DNA of 64,000 bases from Strigamia acuminata (taxonomy: Eukaryota > Arthropoda > Chilopoda > Geophilomorpha > Linotaeniidae). Each line of letters starts with the position of its first letter. Within the stretch, counting starts at the first letter, position 1. The stretch covers positions 9,224,501-9,288,500 of the forward strand of contig OX442318.1 of assembly GCA_949358305.1 (NCBI GenBank). Direction: 5' to 3'. Below the pieces are notes generated by a model that was given only the letters and a program-made list of their open reading frames with translations, had not been told where the DNA came from and ran no database searches. Positions 45,544-57,065 of this stretch are shown here, in pieces. A program made the position numbers and the translations under genes.

Positions 45544-46119
45544 AGAGAGTTTGCGGGATGCATTTTTCCCTTATTTTTCTCTACGTTACACTATTTTAGC
45601 GGCATATCGTAAGGGAAAATTCTTTAGTGTATCGTTTTCAACACTAAATTAAAATATAGCGCAGCCAATCAGAATTGAGAACACTATATTGTTAGCTCCG
45701 CCCATTGCAAATGGCGATTATTTTGTTGTGCCGATCAAACACATCACAGTCACAGGTATGTAGATTTAATGATATGTGAGGCCCAAAATTGAATTTTAGG
45801 CCCAAAACCATACTTTATATGCATAATAATGGAATTTTATGCAGAAATTTGCACATTTACGTCCGCAAATTAAATTTTTAGGCCCAAAACCATACTGTAT
45901 AGGCATAATAATGGAATTTTATGCAGAAATTTGCACATTTACGTCCGCAAATTAAATTTTTAGGCTCAAAATTACTAACTGTCAGTAGTTGGCTGAAATA
46001 GTGTAGTGATAAGGAAAAAGTGCAGCCCGCAAAAACTTAATTTATCATTTTTTCCTTACACTATTTTTATACCGTATAGTGTTTAACTCTAAGGGAAAAA
46101 TGGATCCCGCAAACTCTCT
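45544..46119 (+). mobile_element. MITE, AGAGAGTTTGCGGG family, copy 2 (longest)
   Basis: 576 bp, ends AGAGAGTTTGCGGG and CCCGCAAACTCTCT. It contains a perfect-period 82 bp tandem duplication (units starting 45799 and 45881). Its right end holds both an inner terminus-like block (GTGCAGCCCGCAAAAAC, ~46020-46036) and the true outer terminus. Non-coding. Confidence 0.9.
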
Positions 46120-47031
46120 AAATTAACGGGTTGTGCTAGGTTGCGCTAATACATAAATGACATCATAGAAACTCGCAATAAATTTATTTCCTGTTGATTT
46201 AAGATTCTCACTTTCGCTCAATTTTTGTATTTGATTTCTATGGTAGCCTATTTGGCCCATTCCTGTAACTAAGTTTCTGGTGTTTCCAAAGGTTAGCAAT
46301 TTGCTGTGTATATGCTATGACCTTACAAATAATTTTTCAATTCAAAACGTGCTTATAAATCTCATTTAAAGCAAGCAACGAAAGCAATTTCATAAATGCA
46401 CAGCATAAAGCATCCCAGAGGATGCCCACTGCACACACTTATAAATTATGGAAGTCCAATTGTACAACAGGTGATCCATCATCTAACAAAATAGCAGTGC
46501 TAAGATGTTGCAATACTCAAAACACCAGCTTGATAAATGGAACCACCATAAATCATTAATTCTGATTAAATCACCAATCCTAAATTAATGAAACCTGCGA
46601 CACAGCAGTCACATTCAAAACAAACTGATAATCACTACATATGCTATAATATATTTTCCAATTTAATACACAAACAAATCAATTTTCCTCCTTGCAAATA
46701 TCAATTTTATGCTTTCTCAATACATGCATCCAAGATTGCAAACCTTTCATACTTTTTTCCTTTGTCAGAAAAAAAAACTATTCTTATCTATGTTGTTATG
46801 CAAGCTCGACATACATACACTATACAACCCCTCACCAGCTCCCATGTCAAGTCTTTGATGGAGTATTCCTATGTAGAAACTTTATTACCTGATAAACCAG
46901 TTTTGCATGTATGATGTGTGTGCTGTGTACTAGCAAAGAAATAAATTATTACTTTTTCTATACACATACATTGAAATATGAGGCAATGTCAACCCAAATA
47001 TTAAACTTTAAATATATATATATTTATATAT

Positions 47032-47064
<33 letters not shown>

Positions 47065-47403
47065 AAAAGATTAAATTACAAAGGGCTTTCAGCTGTTTCC
47101 AACTATCTTCAGTAATTTGTAAATTTTCATTTAATCTTTTTAATAAAACGACAAAGTACAAAGTGATTCACATATGAAATAGAAGTATAAAAATATATAT
47201 ATATACCGTATGTAGTTTATATATTTATATATATACATATATATTTGTTATGCTTAAATTACGTCAACTTGCGAGAACAGCTGATTCTGTATTTTCTACG
47301 AGTAAAGCTGTTTTTACGTTCACATCACCTCACTTTATTTCCTTTATGCATAACAATATTAAAAGCAATAAAAAGTCCAAAAATTCTTTACGGAAAAGAT
47401 AGT
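46120..47403. other. Intron sequence with AT microsatellites
   Basis: Runs of (TA)n and TATATATTTATATA lie at 47011-47063 and 47195-47245 and are strongly self-complementary. No gene. Confidence 0.6.
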
Positions 47404-47815
47404 AGAGAGTTTGCGGGATGCATTTTTCCCTTATTTTTCTCTACATTACACTATTTTAGTGCCATATCGTAAGGGAAAAATCTTTAGTGTATCGTTTTCA
47501 ACACTAAATTAAAATATAGCGCAGCCAATCAGAATTGAGAACACTATATTGTTAGCTCCGCCCATTGCAAATGGCGATTATTTTGTTGTCCCGATCAAAC
47601 ACATCAGTCATAGGTACGTAGATTGAATGATAAGTGAGGCCTAAAATTGAATTTTAGGCCCAAAACCATACTTTATAGGCATAATAATGGAATTTTATGC
47701 AGAAATTTGCACATTTATGCCCCCAAATTAAATTTTTAGGCCCAAAATTACTAACTGTCAGTAGTTGGCTGAAATAGTGTAGTGATAAGGGAAAAATGCA
47801 TCCCGCAAACTCTCT
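47404..47815 (+). mobile_element. MITE, AGAGAGTTTGCGGG family, copy 3 (compact)
   Basis: 412 bp, same orientation as copy 2 and very similar to it through the core. It has one instead of two 82 bp units and a single right terminus. Flanked by AGT on both sides, a likely 3 bp target duplication. The nearly intact ends suggest recent movement. Confidence 0.92.
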
Positions 47816-49317
47816 AGTGGCCGGCTTTAACACGTTAATTACAATCTGGATTTGCCTCCATCAACTGATTCCATAATTGATCACAAATCCAATCAAGTTT
47901 AGTGGGATCAATACAATATTGATATTTCTGAAACCCAGGAAATCTCCGTAAGCAAAAAAAAATACTTTTAGCGTTATCGTTTTTCAATTTTTATCTCACA
48001 ACATTAAATTCTAAATAAAAATAATTTCAAAACATGTTCAAAAGCCCAAATTTGCATCATTTAAGCCACCCTTGGTGAGTATTAAGCAAAAATGCACTTT
48101 AATTCATTAAATAATATGTAGAAACATATACATGAATATATTTTGCACAAAACAGTTGCAATCTTTTATTTTTATGGCTGCATGTCATGTTTTTGCATTC
48201 ATTCCACCTTTGAGAACTATTCATAAGGAATTAATGTGGCTCCCAATTTCAGCATCATTATGTGTTATGCTATGAATCTTTATGACCCAAGTCCTACTAA
48301 TCTCTTTTGTCTTCATAGATAAAACCCCAAACAAAAAGAAGCATTTCTTTTGCATTCTTTCATAAAAATTCTGTATTAAATTAGAATGTGCCATTTCTTG
48401 GAGGGTCTAGCAGCAAATGGCATTGCATTTTATCAATACAAAAAAAAGTTAGTGTGCTTTTCTTTACTGGAATATTCTTCAACCAATATTTCTCATCTTG
48501 ACACATCAAATTACATTTCCAACAAATCCTATTTTCTTAAACAATTTAAACTCAAATTACAATAAAATTGCAGTGGGAGGAGGGGATTGGGGAGGTGGGG
48601 GGGGGGGGTGGGAAGATAGTAAAAAAAAAAATTATTGATTCCAAATTCAGAGTATTTTCACCCACTTAAAGACCACTTTCTGAAAACAAACAAAAAAAAT
48701 TTAATCCCTTCTGCCACTCCCATGCATTCTCAAGACCCTGTCTGCTGAGCAACCAATATCCCATCAATGTTCAATGGTTTATTACAAATTCCAACATAAA
48801 ATTGTCATCGTTGACTATTCATTTTATTTTCTTCCTTCAAAAGTCAATTACATCAAATTCCAAATATTGACATTCAAATACAGCCCAAACTCATCATAGC
48901 GAAACGACTTAAAGCGCAAAACCCGTTGTGCGAATTAATTTAAAATTCTTCAATTCTGTCCCATCGATTTACGGTGCAACCCTTTTATGGTGAATAATAA
49001 AGAAGAAAAATATAAGTTTTAAAGTTGGTTCACACAACAATTCGCACTGGACTTTACTGGTGGATCGTTGGATTGAATTAATGTATTTTGTTAATGCAAT
49101 CTCGAGTTTGAATTACGGACTTTACGACTTTTTACATTAGATGCATTTCAATTGGTTAAACAAACACTTAAAGTGTGCTTAAATTAATTAAAATAAGTGC
49201 AATAAGTGAAATAAATGACTGATGATTGAATGTTCTAAATGAAATATTATTTTTACTAACGCGCAGACTTGTGCGCAGCTGAGATCTGACTGATTGTAGA
49301 AAGTAACTCTTGGTGAC
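47816..49317. other. Intron sequence, nothing recognised
   Basis: AT-rich, with a G run at ~48590-48610 (GTGGGGGGGGGGG). No coding or RNA features. Confidence 0.5.
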
Positions 49318-49445
49318 AGGGGGCTCTTTAGCCGGGAGTGACTTATGCTGTTTCTTGGTTTTTCGCATGTTCTTGGGTTTTTTCTTAACAAAGGGGAGGG
49401 TCAGCGCCCCCCCTTGACCCCCCTCACCCTGCGAACCTCACCTTA
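49318..49445 (-). repeat. Interspersed G/C-run repeat, copy 2
   Basis: The reverse complement matches 20832-20940 (AGAAAAAACCCAAGAAC, AAAAACCAAGAAACAGCAT, GTCACTCC...). Its GC block (CGCCCCCCCTTGACCCCCCT, then GCGAACCTCACCTT) also matches the core of 25905-25960. Short - strand frames crossing it appear in both copies and come from the shared sequence. Confidence 0.75.
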
Positions 49446-49630
49446 ACTGTTTTTTTTTAATGTGATGGGGAATTGGGCACTTATTTTGTTGGCATGCATT
49501 AGTCATTCCTGGTTTGTGTCTGTAATTTCATTGGTCCGGAGCCTCCTGTCGCCAGGCGCTTCTGACAATCAAGACAAGTTAAGGAAATAAGAGACAACCC
49601 TTGCTTACAGTTGAGCCAAATAAATGAAAC

Positions 49631-49845
49631 AATGAAACAAAACCTTTCTATAGCCAAAATAATTTTTAACAATGAAACAAAACCTTTTCTATACCCAAAA
49701 TAATTATAAACAATAAAACAAAACCTTTCTATAGCCAAAATAATTACAAACAATGAAACAAAACCTTTCTATACCCAAAATAATTTTTAACAATGAAACA
49801 AAACCTTTCTATATCAAAAATAACTTTAAACAATGAGACAAAAGC
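49631..49845. repeat. 40 bp tandem repeat, about 5.4 units
   Basis: Unit AATGAAACAAAACCTTTCTA plus TAGCCAAAATAATTTTTAAC, starting near 49631, 49671, 49712, 49752, 49792 and 49832, with small variants. Open frames on the - strand through it (AIERFCFIV-type repeats) are artefacts. Confidence 0.92.
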
Positions 49846-51016
49846 CCTTGTTTTTTTGACGAGTTCAGAATTATTGGCATTCGACAATATCTTGAAAAAA
49901 GAAAACAATAAAAACACAAAACAATTCCAATTCACTTTTAAAAAAAATCAAATAATAGAAGGGATTTTTTTTCCTAAAAGAAAAAATCAAATCAAATTCA
50001 CCACTCAAGGTGACTATCGAAGCCTCCTTTTTTCCCTACACACAGTACCTTCACCCTACACTCAAGTCAAAAGTAGTGCTGTGTGCCTGTATATGAGTGT
50101 GTGGGTGTGGGTCAAGCACTTCTCCCTTATCTACCAGTAACCAGCCGTGCACGCAGCCATCTCTCACAGGCAGCCCAACTTCTGTGAACCATGAACGGCC
50201 CACAATCCAATGGAGTTATACTTCTCCATCATCAGTACAGTGGAACAATGTCCTTTTTTGCCCACCTTCGACCCATTTGATCTCCTAACGAACCACATCA
50301 CACACTCAAATCCTTCTTTTGTTCCACCCTCTTATGGCGCTGAAAGATTTATGGGCACAAGTTGAGTTTGCTCCCTTGCAATCTCATTAGACAATAATAA
50401 TTTCCATTTCATTAAATTTGACCGGACCCGCCTCCAAATTATCGAAAAATTCATTTGACCACTAGTTTGTTGCAGTAATGACTATTGATTTACATATGTA
50501 CTAAGATAAATTGAATTTGCAAAATCAATCGGAGCGATTACCCTCGAGACCTGACACTATTTTCAATCTAAATGTTTTTCTTTCGTTACATTATTTATTT
50601 CGTGTATTAAAAGATGGATTGTGCGAAAACAAAAGGGGTCAAGACTTTCCAATTCAAAATTTTTGCATTTTAATACCACCAAAGAGTAAAGAAGGAAAGA
50701 AAGGTGGCACACTCCATTTTTGCATTGTTCTCAAGGCAATTGTAAACGTCATTTTATGTTGTATGCGACAGTGGCACCATCTAGTGACTGGGTTGCTATC
50801 GCTATTAGTTTGTGTTAGGTTTATTTATTCTAAAATACCACTACCGGTAGCATTGCATTTATTAAATAAAAGTGCACGATTACAATCCCTGGAGAAAAGT
50901 TGGAATAATTACCACCTTAAACTGAAAATGAGTAAACTTTGTTGAAAAAAAAGAAATTTTAGTTTGAACGAGCATTGTTGTATCTACATTTTCACTTAAA
51001 AAAAAACAGTAGAACG
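49846..51016. other. Intron sequence, nothing recognised
   Basis: AT-rich. A 144-codon + frame at 50511-50945 has no recognised domain and no flanking splice signals that would make it an Ig exon. Confidence 0.45.
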
Positions 51017-51428
51017 TCACCTGGTGGTGAAATAAAAAATCATTACAAAATCAACACAAGGATATAAGTTTGGAATCATACAAATCTGAGGAAAAATGTA
51101 TGATTGATTTATTTATAATGCAACAATCTTACTTTCGGCCAATCAGGAGCGACTTCAATCTCGTGAGTTAAGAGCAGCCATTTTGTTGATTTTGATGATC
51201 CAACAACTCGGTTCTTGTTCTGGATTGAGGTCTAGCCATTGAATTCAGATTGGTTCGTTATTACTTCAACATTACCCTACTATTATTATATCTGAACTTA
51301 CCTTAAGGGAACCCACCTTTACGCCATCACTAGTCAAAGGAAGCAGAATTGTTGTGCGTTTTCATGATCACATTGATCCAATTTTATTTTGGGGGAAAAT
51401 CCCGTTCGAGGGTCTCACCACCAGGTGA
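51017..51428. mobile_element. Possible MITE with short 14 bp inverted ends
   Basis: TCACCTGGTGGTGA at left and TCACCACCAGGTGA at right are exact inverses 412 bp apart. No target duplication and no coding frame. The ends are short, so chance or a different boundary cannot be excluded. Confidence 0.45.
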
Positions 51429-53424
51429 GTTATGACTTCCCAGAAGTGGCGTCGGGCAGCCACTTCCGGTTTGACCATCCACTGGGACACTGACCAGCAT
51501 TCAATGTGGAGAATAAATCAGTTATCAAAATTGAATCGCTTCACCATCCTTTCAGTTTATTCCAACAAGAATGACTGGACAAAAATGATGCTGGTACTCT
51601 ATCTAATTATTTTTTTGCGTTCGATTTTTAGGGGGGGGGGGTTAATGTTTACTCAGATTAAAAAGAAAACATTTAACTTAAGATGACCAAGATAAGTTGT
51701 ATAGTACTAATTTGATGGTGCTCTACAACTTTGTAATTGGAAATTTTGCTGTATCTTGAACGGTTTAAAAGTTAGCAAGTGAATGACCTTGAAAATGACC
51801 TTCAAGGTCAAATTTGATGATGTCATTGGATTGCTCTCACCCAACTTCCTGTACGGTCGCTTCATCAAAGTTGGCCTAGATGCAATTGCTCAGGAAATAT
51901 TTGGAGGAAACCATACTTTTAGAACACCGTGTATATTCTGTGTATAGACACCGTGTATAGACTGCAAACTGAGGAATTGTGGGTAAGAAGCGCATGCTTA
52001 CAGTTATCGTAGTGGCAATTCTGTAGCCGCACTCAGAGTTAGGGCCTTTTCTCATCTCTACGGCAACTGGAGTGATTCAGACTATTAAGGAGTGATTCTA
52101 TCATGCATAGTAATGGTTTTACTTCGAGCGCCAACTATAGAAGCAAATGAATTTGAGAATAAATTTAAGGCCTCCATGAAATTTTCAATATTATAAAACA
52201 GACGTTAACATACACACCATGACCTCAAGGCCGAAAAGCTTTATTATATCTTTAATTACAATCATTTGTTTGTTTTACCTTAAGCCATAAAATCATTTAT
52301 TCATGCTTGCACAAAACCAACAAGCAATAAAAACACCAGAGATATTCAGAATCACTTTTCTACTTCGAATCCCAATTTCGCATTTTAATTTCTGCTTGAC
52401 CGCGTCACTTATACCAGTACACCCACTTAGAGTGACTGATTAAACAGAAATCAACCTTTGTATTCCCCAAAATAAATCACAACCACCCGACACAGTAATA
52501 TCTCCTAACTTTAAAACCGGTACGAATTTCTTTTGCTTCACTGCAAAACACTAAAACGAATCGGCTATTGGTTCTAAAATGAGTGGCTCACAAGCTGCTC
52601 TGTCCAGATTTCGCATTTCCCACGTGTTTACCATCACTTTTCTTTATTGTCAACACTCGTGGGAAATGCAAAGTTCAATAGTTTACATGGTCTGTTAGAA
52701 ATTACTAAAGTGAATCACCCGGCACGATTATCAATAGTTGCATCCAAATTCAATCCTCAAAAGGCGAATTGACTTATTTGTCCAAAATGACATTTCTTTA
52801 CATCACATCTCTGAAAAGTCAACTTGAAAGAATTCAAATAAGAAGATTAAGATTAAGTGAAATTGACTTCTTGGACTTATAGAAGTGACTTATCTCTTCA
52901 ACACCCACTATTGGCTATTGCTACCGCATGTTGTAGGTAGCCATCTTTTCGTTCACATTTAGGGGCATGCCCTTAGAAGCACGTAATGTTTGTCCTTTTT
53001 ATCGACTATAACTGGTTGTTTCTTGTAAGCACCTTTAGAGCGTTCTGCATACCCATTCTCAACAGGTCTGTCACCAAATACTTAAGTATTTCTGTTTTTC
53101 GAGGATTTATTGGTTGATCATTGCCCGTAAATAAACACGCCAACACTGTTTTCCCTTGCTGTTATCTGCTGTTTTTAAGAGCGTCCCAGAGTTTTTCCCA
53201 GTCCAAAGGACGGTATGTCAATAATTTCGGGCTCGGGAACGAGAGGTGTTGGAATAATAACACAATCATCATCGGGAACGGGACTAGTTGGAATAATAAC
53301 ACAATCATCATCGGAATCGGTTTCGCAACGGTTCGACATTGAGATGATTGACTAAAGATCGAAGACGAATGAAGCAAGAAACGTTTCGGCGCACGTTTAT
53401 ACGACGTTACGCTTCGGCATGTTC
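51429..53424. other. Intron sequence with palindromic repeat fragment
   Basis: 51720-51960 contains GACCTTGAAAATGACCTTCA followed by AGGTCAAATTTGA. This self-complementary motif is typical of an interspersed repeat, but the class is uncertain. A G run is at 51631-51641. At 53225-53312 a ~45 bp unit (GGAATAATAACACAATCATC...) is duplicated. Nothing else is seen. Confidence 0.4.
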
Positions 53425-53645
53425 TATGGCAATGGCGGCGAAATGCCACAACAATGACATGGCGACGAAATGATATGGCGATGAAATTATATGGCGACGA
53501 AATGATATGGCGACGAAATGATATGGCGACGAAATGATATGTTGATGAAATGAGGGCGACGAAATAAAAAAAAAATTTCCAACATAGCCTTTATTAAAAA
53601 AAAGTACGAGGGCGACGAAATGAATGGCGACGAAATGAAGTGACC
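53425..53645. repeat. 16 bp minisatellite, irregular
   Basis: Unit ATGGCGACGAAATGAT repeats about seven times (53460-53560) with variants, and scattered further copies follow at 53610-53640 after a short A-rich gap. Open - strand frames with ISSPYHFVA repeats come from this array. Confidence 0.85.
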
Positions 53646-54100
53646 TCGTCCAAAAGAATTCCAATCAGCTTCCTCGAGTAAAAAATGTATCTCGATAATT
53701 TTTTTTAAGTCTCGAACCGACCAAATCGTCAATAATTCTTGCTTCGTTATGTCCCTGACTAATGAATTGTGAAAATTAGCCAGTTTTAAGCTAGAAGGGA
53801 GTGTGGGAACGAACATAGAAACCAACATTCGGGAGATTGGATGACGCTTGTCCAGATGTCCAGTTTGACCCATATTCTTGTTTTTACTTGTGTAAACCCC
53901 AAATGTGTTACAATAAATGCTTGTGTTACCTTGTTAACCACGTTTTTGTCAGTTCCTAAGAAATTCAGTTAGAAATTCACTAGTTAGTTCAAATTTACTT
54001 TCTAATTTAATAATTCAATAATTTAATAATTTAATTTAATAATTTTCTGCTTCAAAGTAGTTTTGAGAATTCAAATAAATGTTTAATTTTGTCTTTTCAG
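53646..54100. other. End of the 19 kb intron, up to the Ig2 acceptor
   Basis: Contains ATTTAATAATT-type short repeats at 54003-54045. The intron ends with a pyrimidine tract and AG (GTCTTTTCAG) at 54100. Confidence 0.6.
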
Positions 54101-54256
54101 TTGTCAAACAATTCTACGAAGTCCAAGTTTACGATGAATTCGTCATTAAAGGCAATATAGCCGTTTTAAAATGTCACGTGCCTAGCTTCGTCCGCGACCA
54201 CGTCCTGGTGGCAGCCTGGATGAGGGACGACGCCATCATAACGCATTCTTCAACAG
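54101..54256 (+). CDS. Dscam: Dscam-family receptor, exon for N-terminal half of Ig2
   Basis: 156 nt, phase 1 on both sides, flanked by TTTTCAG and GTGAGT. Joined to the Ig1 exon it continues RG-VVKQFYEV. Seen: FYEVQVYDEFVIKGN, the first Ig2 cysteine in VLKCHVPSF and the Trp in AAWMRDD. In insect Dscam1 this half-domain is encoded by the alternatively spliced exon-4 cluster. Here only one such exon lies between the Ig1 exon and the next constant exon. That fits a non-hypervariable Dscam paralog or lineage, unless variants are unrecognised. Confidence 0.87.
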
Positions 54257-54853
54257 GTGAGTCACGCCGTACCGCCTCGTGCTTCCAAAAATGTCTCCGC
54301 TGTCACTCCTAACAAATGCAACTCCACATCAATCATCCCTTTCAGACCCAACGTCATTTATTTCCCTTTTCTTCCTTTATCAACCTATTTATCTTGCAAC
54401 CAAGCTTTTGGAATTTTTTCCGCGGTAACGATAATGTACTAACACGTCGAATAAATATTCCCGACACCTCTTTCGATTTCCATTCCCAAACTGAATACCA
54501 ATAACTCTAATCATTCTTGGCCAATTACTTTAACCTAAATTACGCTTTCTTAGCCACTCAATCATACTAAATCGTAGCCAGACGTATTAGTTGATTGCAA
54601 AATAAGTTTCGTTTTCATCCCCAGCAAAAGAAATGAGTTGAAAAGCCAATAAAATAAAATGCATAGCAGCAATTAAGAAAACTAGTTAATTGCGCGCCAT
54701 AACTCACTGCAAAACTAAAGATCCATAATTTACTTCTATTTAAATTTAAAATAAGTGGCTTTAATTCTTCCAGACAAAAATATTGGCCAAAGCCAATAAT
54801 TGGCACCCAATTGATTTGGTCAACAAAAAAATTAAAATTAAAATTTTAAAATA

Positions 54854-55587
54854 CAGTCGAAACTCTTTATAACGAATCGCAAGACACCCAAAAAATCGAT
54901 TTGTTATAACGAGAATTCGTTATATCGAAATTTTTTAACATGGTTTTCTATGGCCAGCCAACCAAATCAGCAATTTTCAGATATTCGTAATACCCTGTTC
55001 GCACTACATAGTCTAGATAAAACTTGAGCTAGCTTAGCTCAATCTAGATTGAGTTTAGCCTACCGTAGTTGTTGAGCCAAACTGTTCGCACTAGCACTGT
55101 TTTTGAGGCTATTCCAGACATTACTTAGCAATAAATCCAGGAATAATTAATGCAAAAAAAATGGCTGATAAACAAGTCACGATGTTTTTGTCCACACATT
55201 TTCAAAAGCAGTGCATTGTTTTGACGAGATTAATATCAAATCAGACTCGACTGTTGCAATTAATACAATCAAGAAGACGAAAGCAACGGTATTTTCCATT
55301 TGGTTGACCACTGGTATGGAAGCCATGTTTGTTTGACCAATAATGGCGATGCATTATGGGTACCATGACATCACAAGCTAGCTTAGAACTAGCTAATCCA
55401 GTTCCCTGAACTACATTATTTTATCTAGTTTCAAAACTGATATACTAGCTTAGGATAAGCTAGTTGTGTTCGCACTACATTTATACAACTAGTTATAAAG
55501 AGTTAAGCTAGCTTAACTCTGTAGTGCGAACGGGGTATTATATCGATAATTTGTTATATTGCGATTCGTTATAAAGAGTTTCAACTG
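54854..55587. mobile_element. Pogo/Tigger-like MITE, interrupted
   Basis: Starts CAGTCGAAACTCTTTATAAC and ends GTTATAAAGAGTTTCAACTG, inverse with one mismatch, and is flanked by TA on both sides (54852-54853, 55588-55589). CAGT ends and a TA duplication fit the pogo/Tigger branch of Tc1/mariner. Without the nested element 54991-55537 it is only about 187 bp. Located in the intron between the two Ig2 half exons. Confidence 0.85.
54991..55537. mobile_element. Nested MITE inside the pogo-like MITE
   Basis: Ends TACCCTGTTCGCACTACA and TGTAGTGCGAACGGGGTA are inverse with one mismatch. The interior is rich in AGCTAGCTTA-type inverted motifs. It interrupts the outer element, so it inserted later. 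The ends are related to those of 37339-37667. No coding frame. Confidence 0.85.
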
Positions 55588-55637
55588 TATACATTTTTTT
55601 TAAAAATCATTTAATTTGACTTTTTCAATTTTCTCAG

Positions 55638-55781
55638 GTCGTATCACCATCTCTTCGACTGGGGAGATGTACATCCGAGATGCGGGTGCCAAGGATTCCC
55701 TCAAGAACTATCGGTGCAAGACCGTGCATCGACTCACTGGGGATGTGCGCCAGAGTTCTCCAGGACGACTTATCATTACAG
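55638..55781 (+). CDS. Dscam: Dscam-family receptor, exon for C-terminal half of Ig2
   Basis: 144 nt, phase 1 on both sides, acceptor TTTCTCAG and donor GTAGAG. Reads GRITISSTGEMYIRDAG, then the Ig motif NYRCKTVHRLTGD carrying the second Ig2 cysteine, and closes with SPGRLIIT. HRLTG followed by a GRL(V/I)IT strand is characteristic of the Dscam Ig2 end (the constant exon 5 in insect Dscam1). Joins the previous exon as STG-R. Confidence 0.88.
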
Positions 55782-56607
55782 GTAGAGAATAAAGAGAGAG
55801 CGAGAGAATAAAGTAAACAAATGTGTTAAAGTCGGTTTTAAATTTAATAAAATCAAATGTTTAATTGCTAACGAATACTGGAAAGTTGGGGGGCAGGATT
55901 TATGGGTATTAAAGTCGTCTGGTGGTAATTACACGCGTTGGATTTAGTAGGGATATAACAGATGGAGTGGAAATAAAGTAGAATTAACCCAGCATTGTCG
56001 ACGGTAAATATTTATTAATACCCAAAGGATGATTCATTAACCGTTCGCAACTTGGGCTGCGCTAACATGTGCCAAAAGTTACAATTTACCGAATTGGGCT
56101 GCGCGTTTAAATTCAAATAACATTTCATCTAGCTACACCGGAATGTCAAGCAGGCGTACCGTAAATTGCCAATAACCATTGATTGCCTCGTTGCGAATAA
56201 AAAGTAAACTAGGCTGCGTGCAATATCAATTAACGGGATAAACTTTTCGGCTTTGCTGCAGCACAGCAGGCAGCAGAAAGTTGCCCGACTGCTGTTGATT
56301 AATCAGCGTTTATTAGTTTTAAAGTAGTTAATTTGTTATGTTTAAAAGTACTTATAACAAATTCCCGTTGGGTGCACCTTCCGTAAGATAATGCAAGGGT
56401 TCCATTTATCGGCACACTATTTAAAATTTAAAAAAAAAGTGTGGGCTTAAAACCGCACGGTAGAGGTAAAACTTCTCGACTTATTCTAAATTATCGAGGT
56501 GCATTAATTTAACATAAATTTTTTTATTAATAGAGTGGTTTAAAAAATTTAAACAAGTTTAAATGACTTTATTTATTCACCCACTATTTTCTCTAATTAC
56601 TCCACTA
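55782..56607. other. Intron sequence, nothing recognised
   Basis: Unique AT-rich sequence with no gene or clear repeat. Confidence 0.5.
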
Positions 56608-57065
56608 CAGTCGAACCTCGTTATAACGAACCATAATATAAAATTCTATTCATTATAACGAATTTTCAAAAATTTGTTTCTCAAAATCCATTGCTTGGAT
56701 GTTGCTAAAACTTACATTGAAGGCTTCTACTAAGGTTTAAACACTACGTTTGAACATTCAGAGACATTGGTCTTGTGGTGTTTGTGCTAAGTCAACTGTG
56801 ATGTAAAATGAGTGAATTTTTTATTATAATGAATTTTTTATTTTTACGAATTTTTTATTATAACGAATTTTTTATTTTTACGAATTTTTTATTATAACGA
56901 ATTTTTTATTTTAACGAATTTTTCATTATAACGAATACTTAAAAATGGCTTGGTTGGTTAGTTGGCCGTAGAACACCAAGTTAAAAAATTTTGATATAAC
57001 AAACCTTTGTTATAACGAACCGATTTTTCGGGTCCCTTGCGATTCGTTATAACAAGGCTCGACTG
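56608..57065. mobile_element. Pogo/Tigger-like MITE, second copy
   Basis: Starts CAGTCGAACCTCGTTATAAC and ends GTTATAACAAGGCTCGACTG (inverse, two mismatches). The left flank is TA and the right flank TC, so the duplication has decayed or the right end has changed. The interior at 56816-56938 is a tandem of ATTTTTTATTATAACGAAT-type units. Confidence 0.82.

Noticed and set aside
53162-53873. - strand frames with ISSPYHFVA repeats
   Set aside because: Produced by the 16 bp tandem repeat. Flanking sequence has no domain or splice support.
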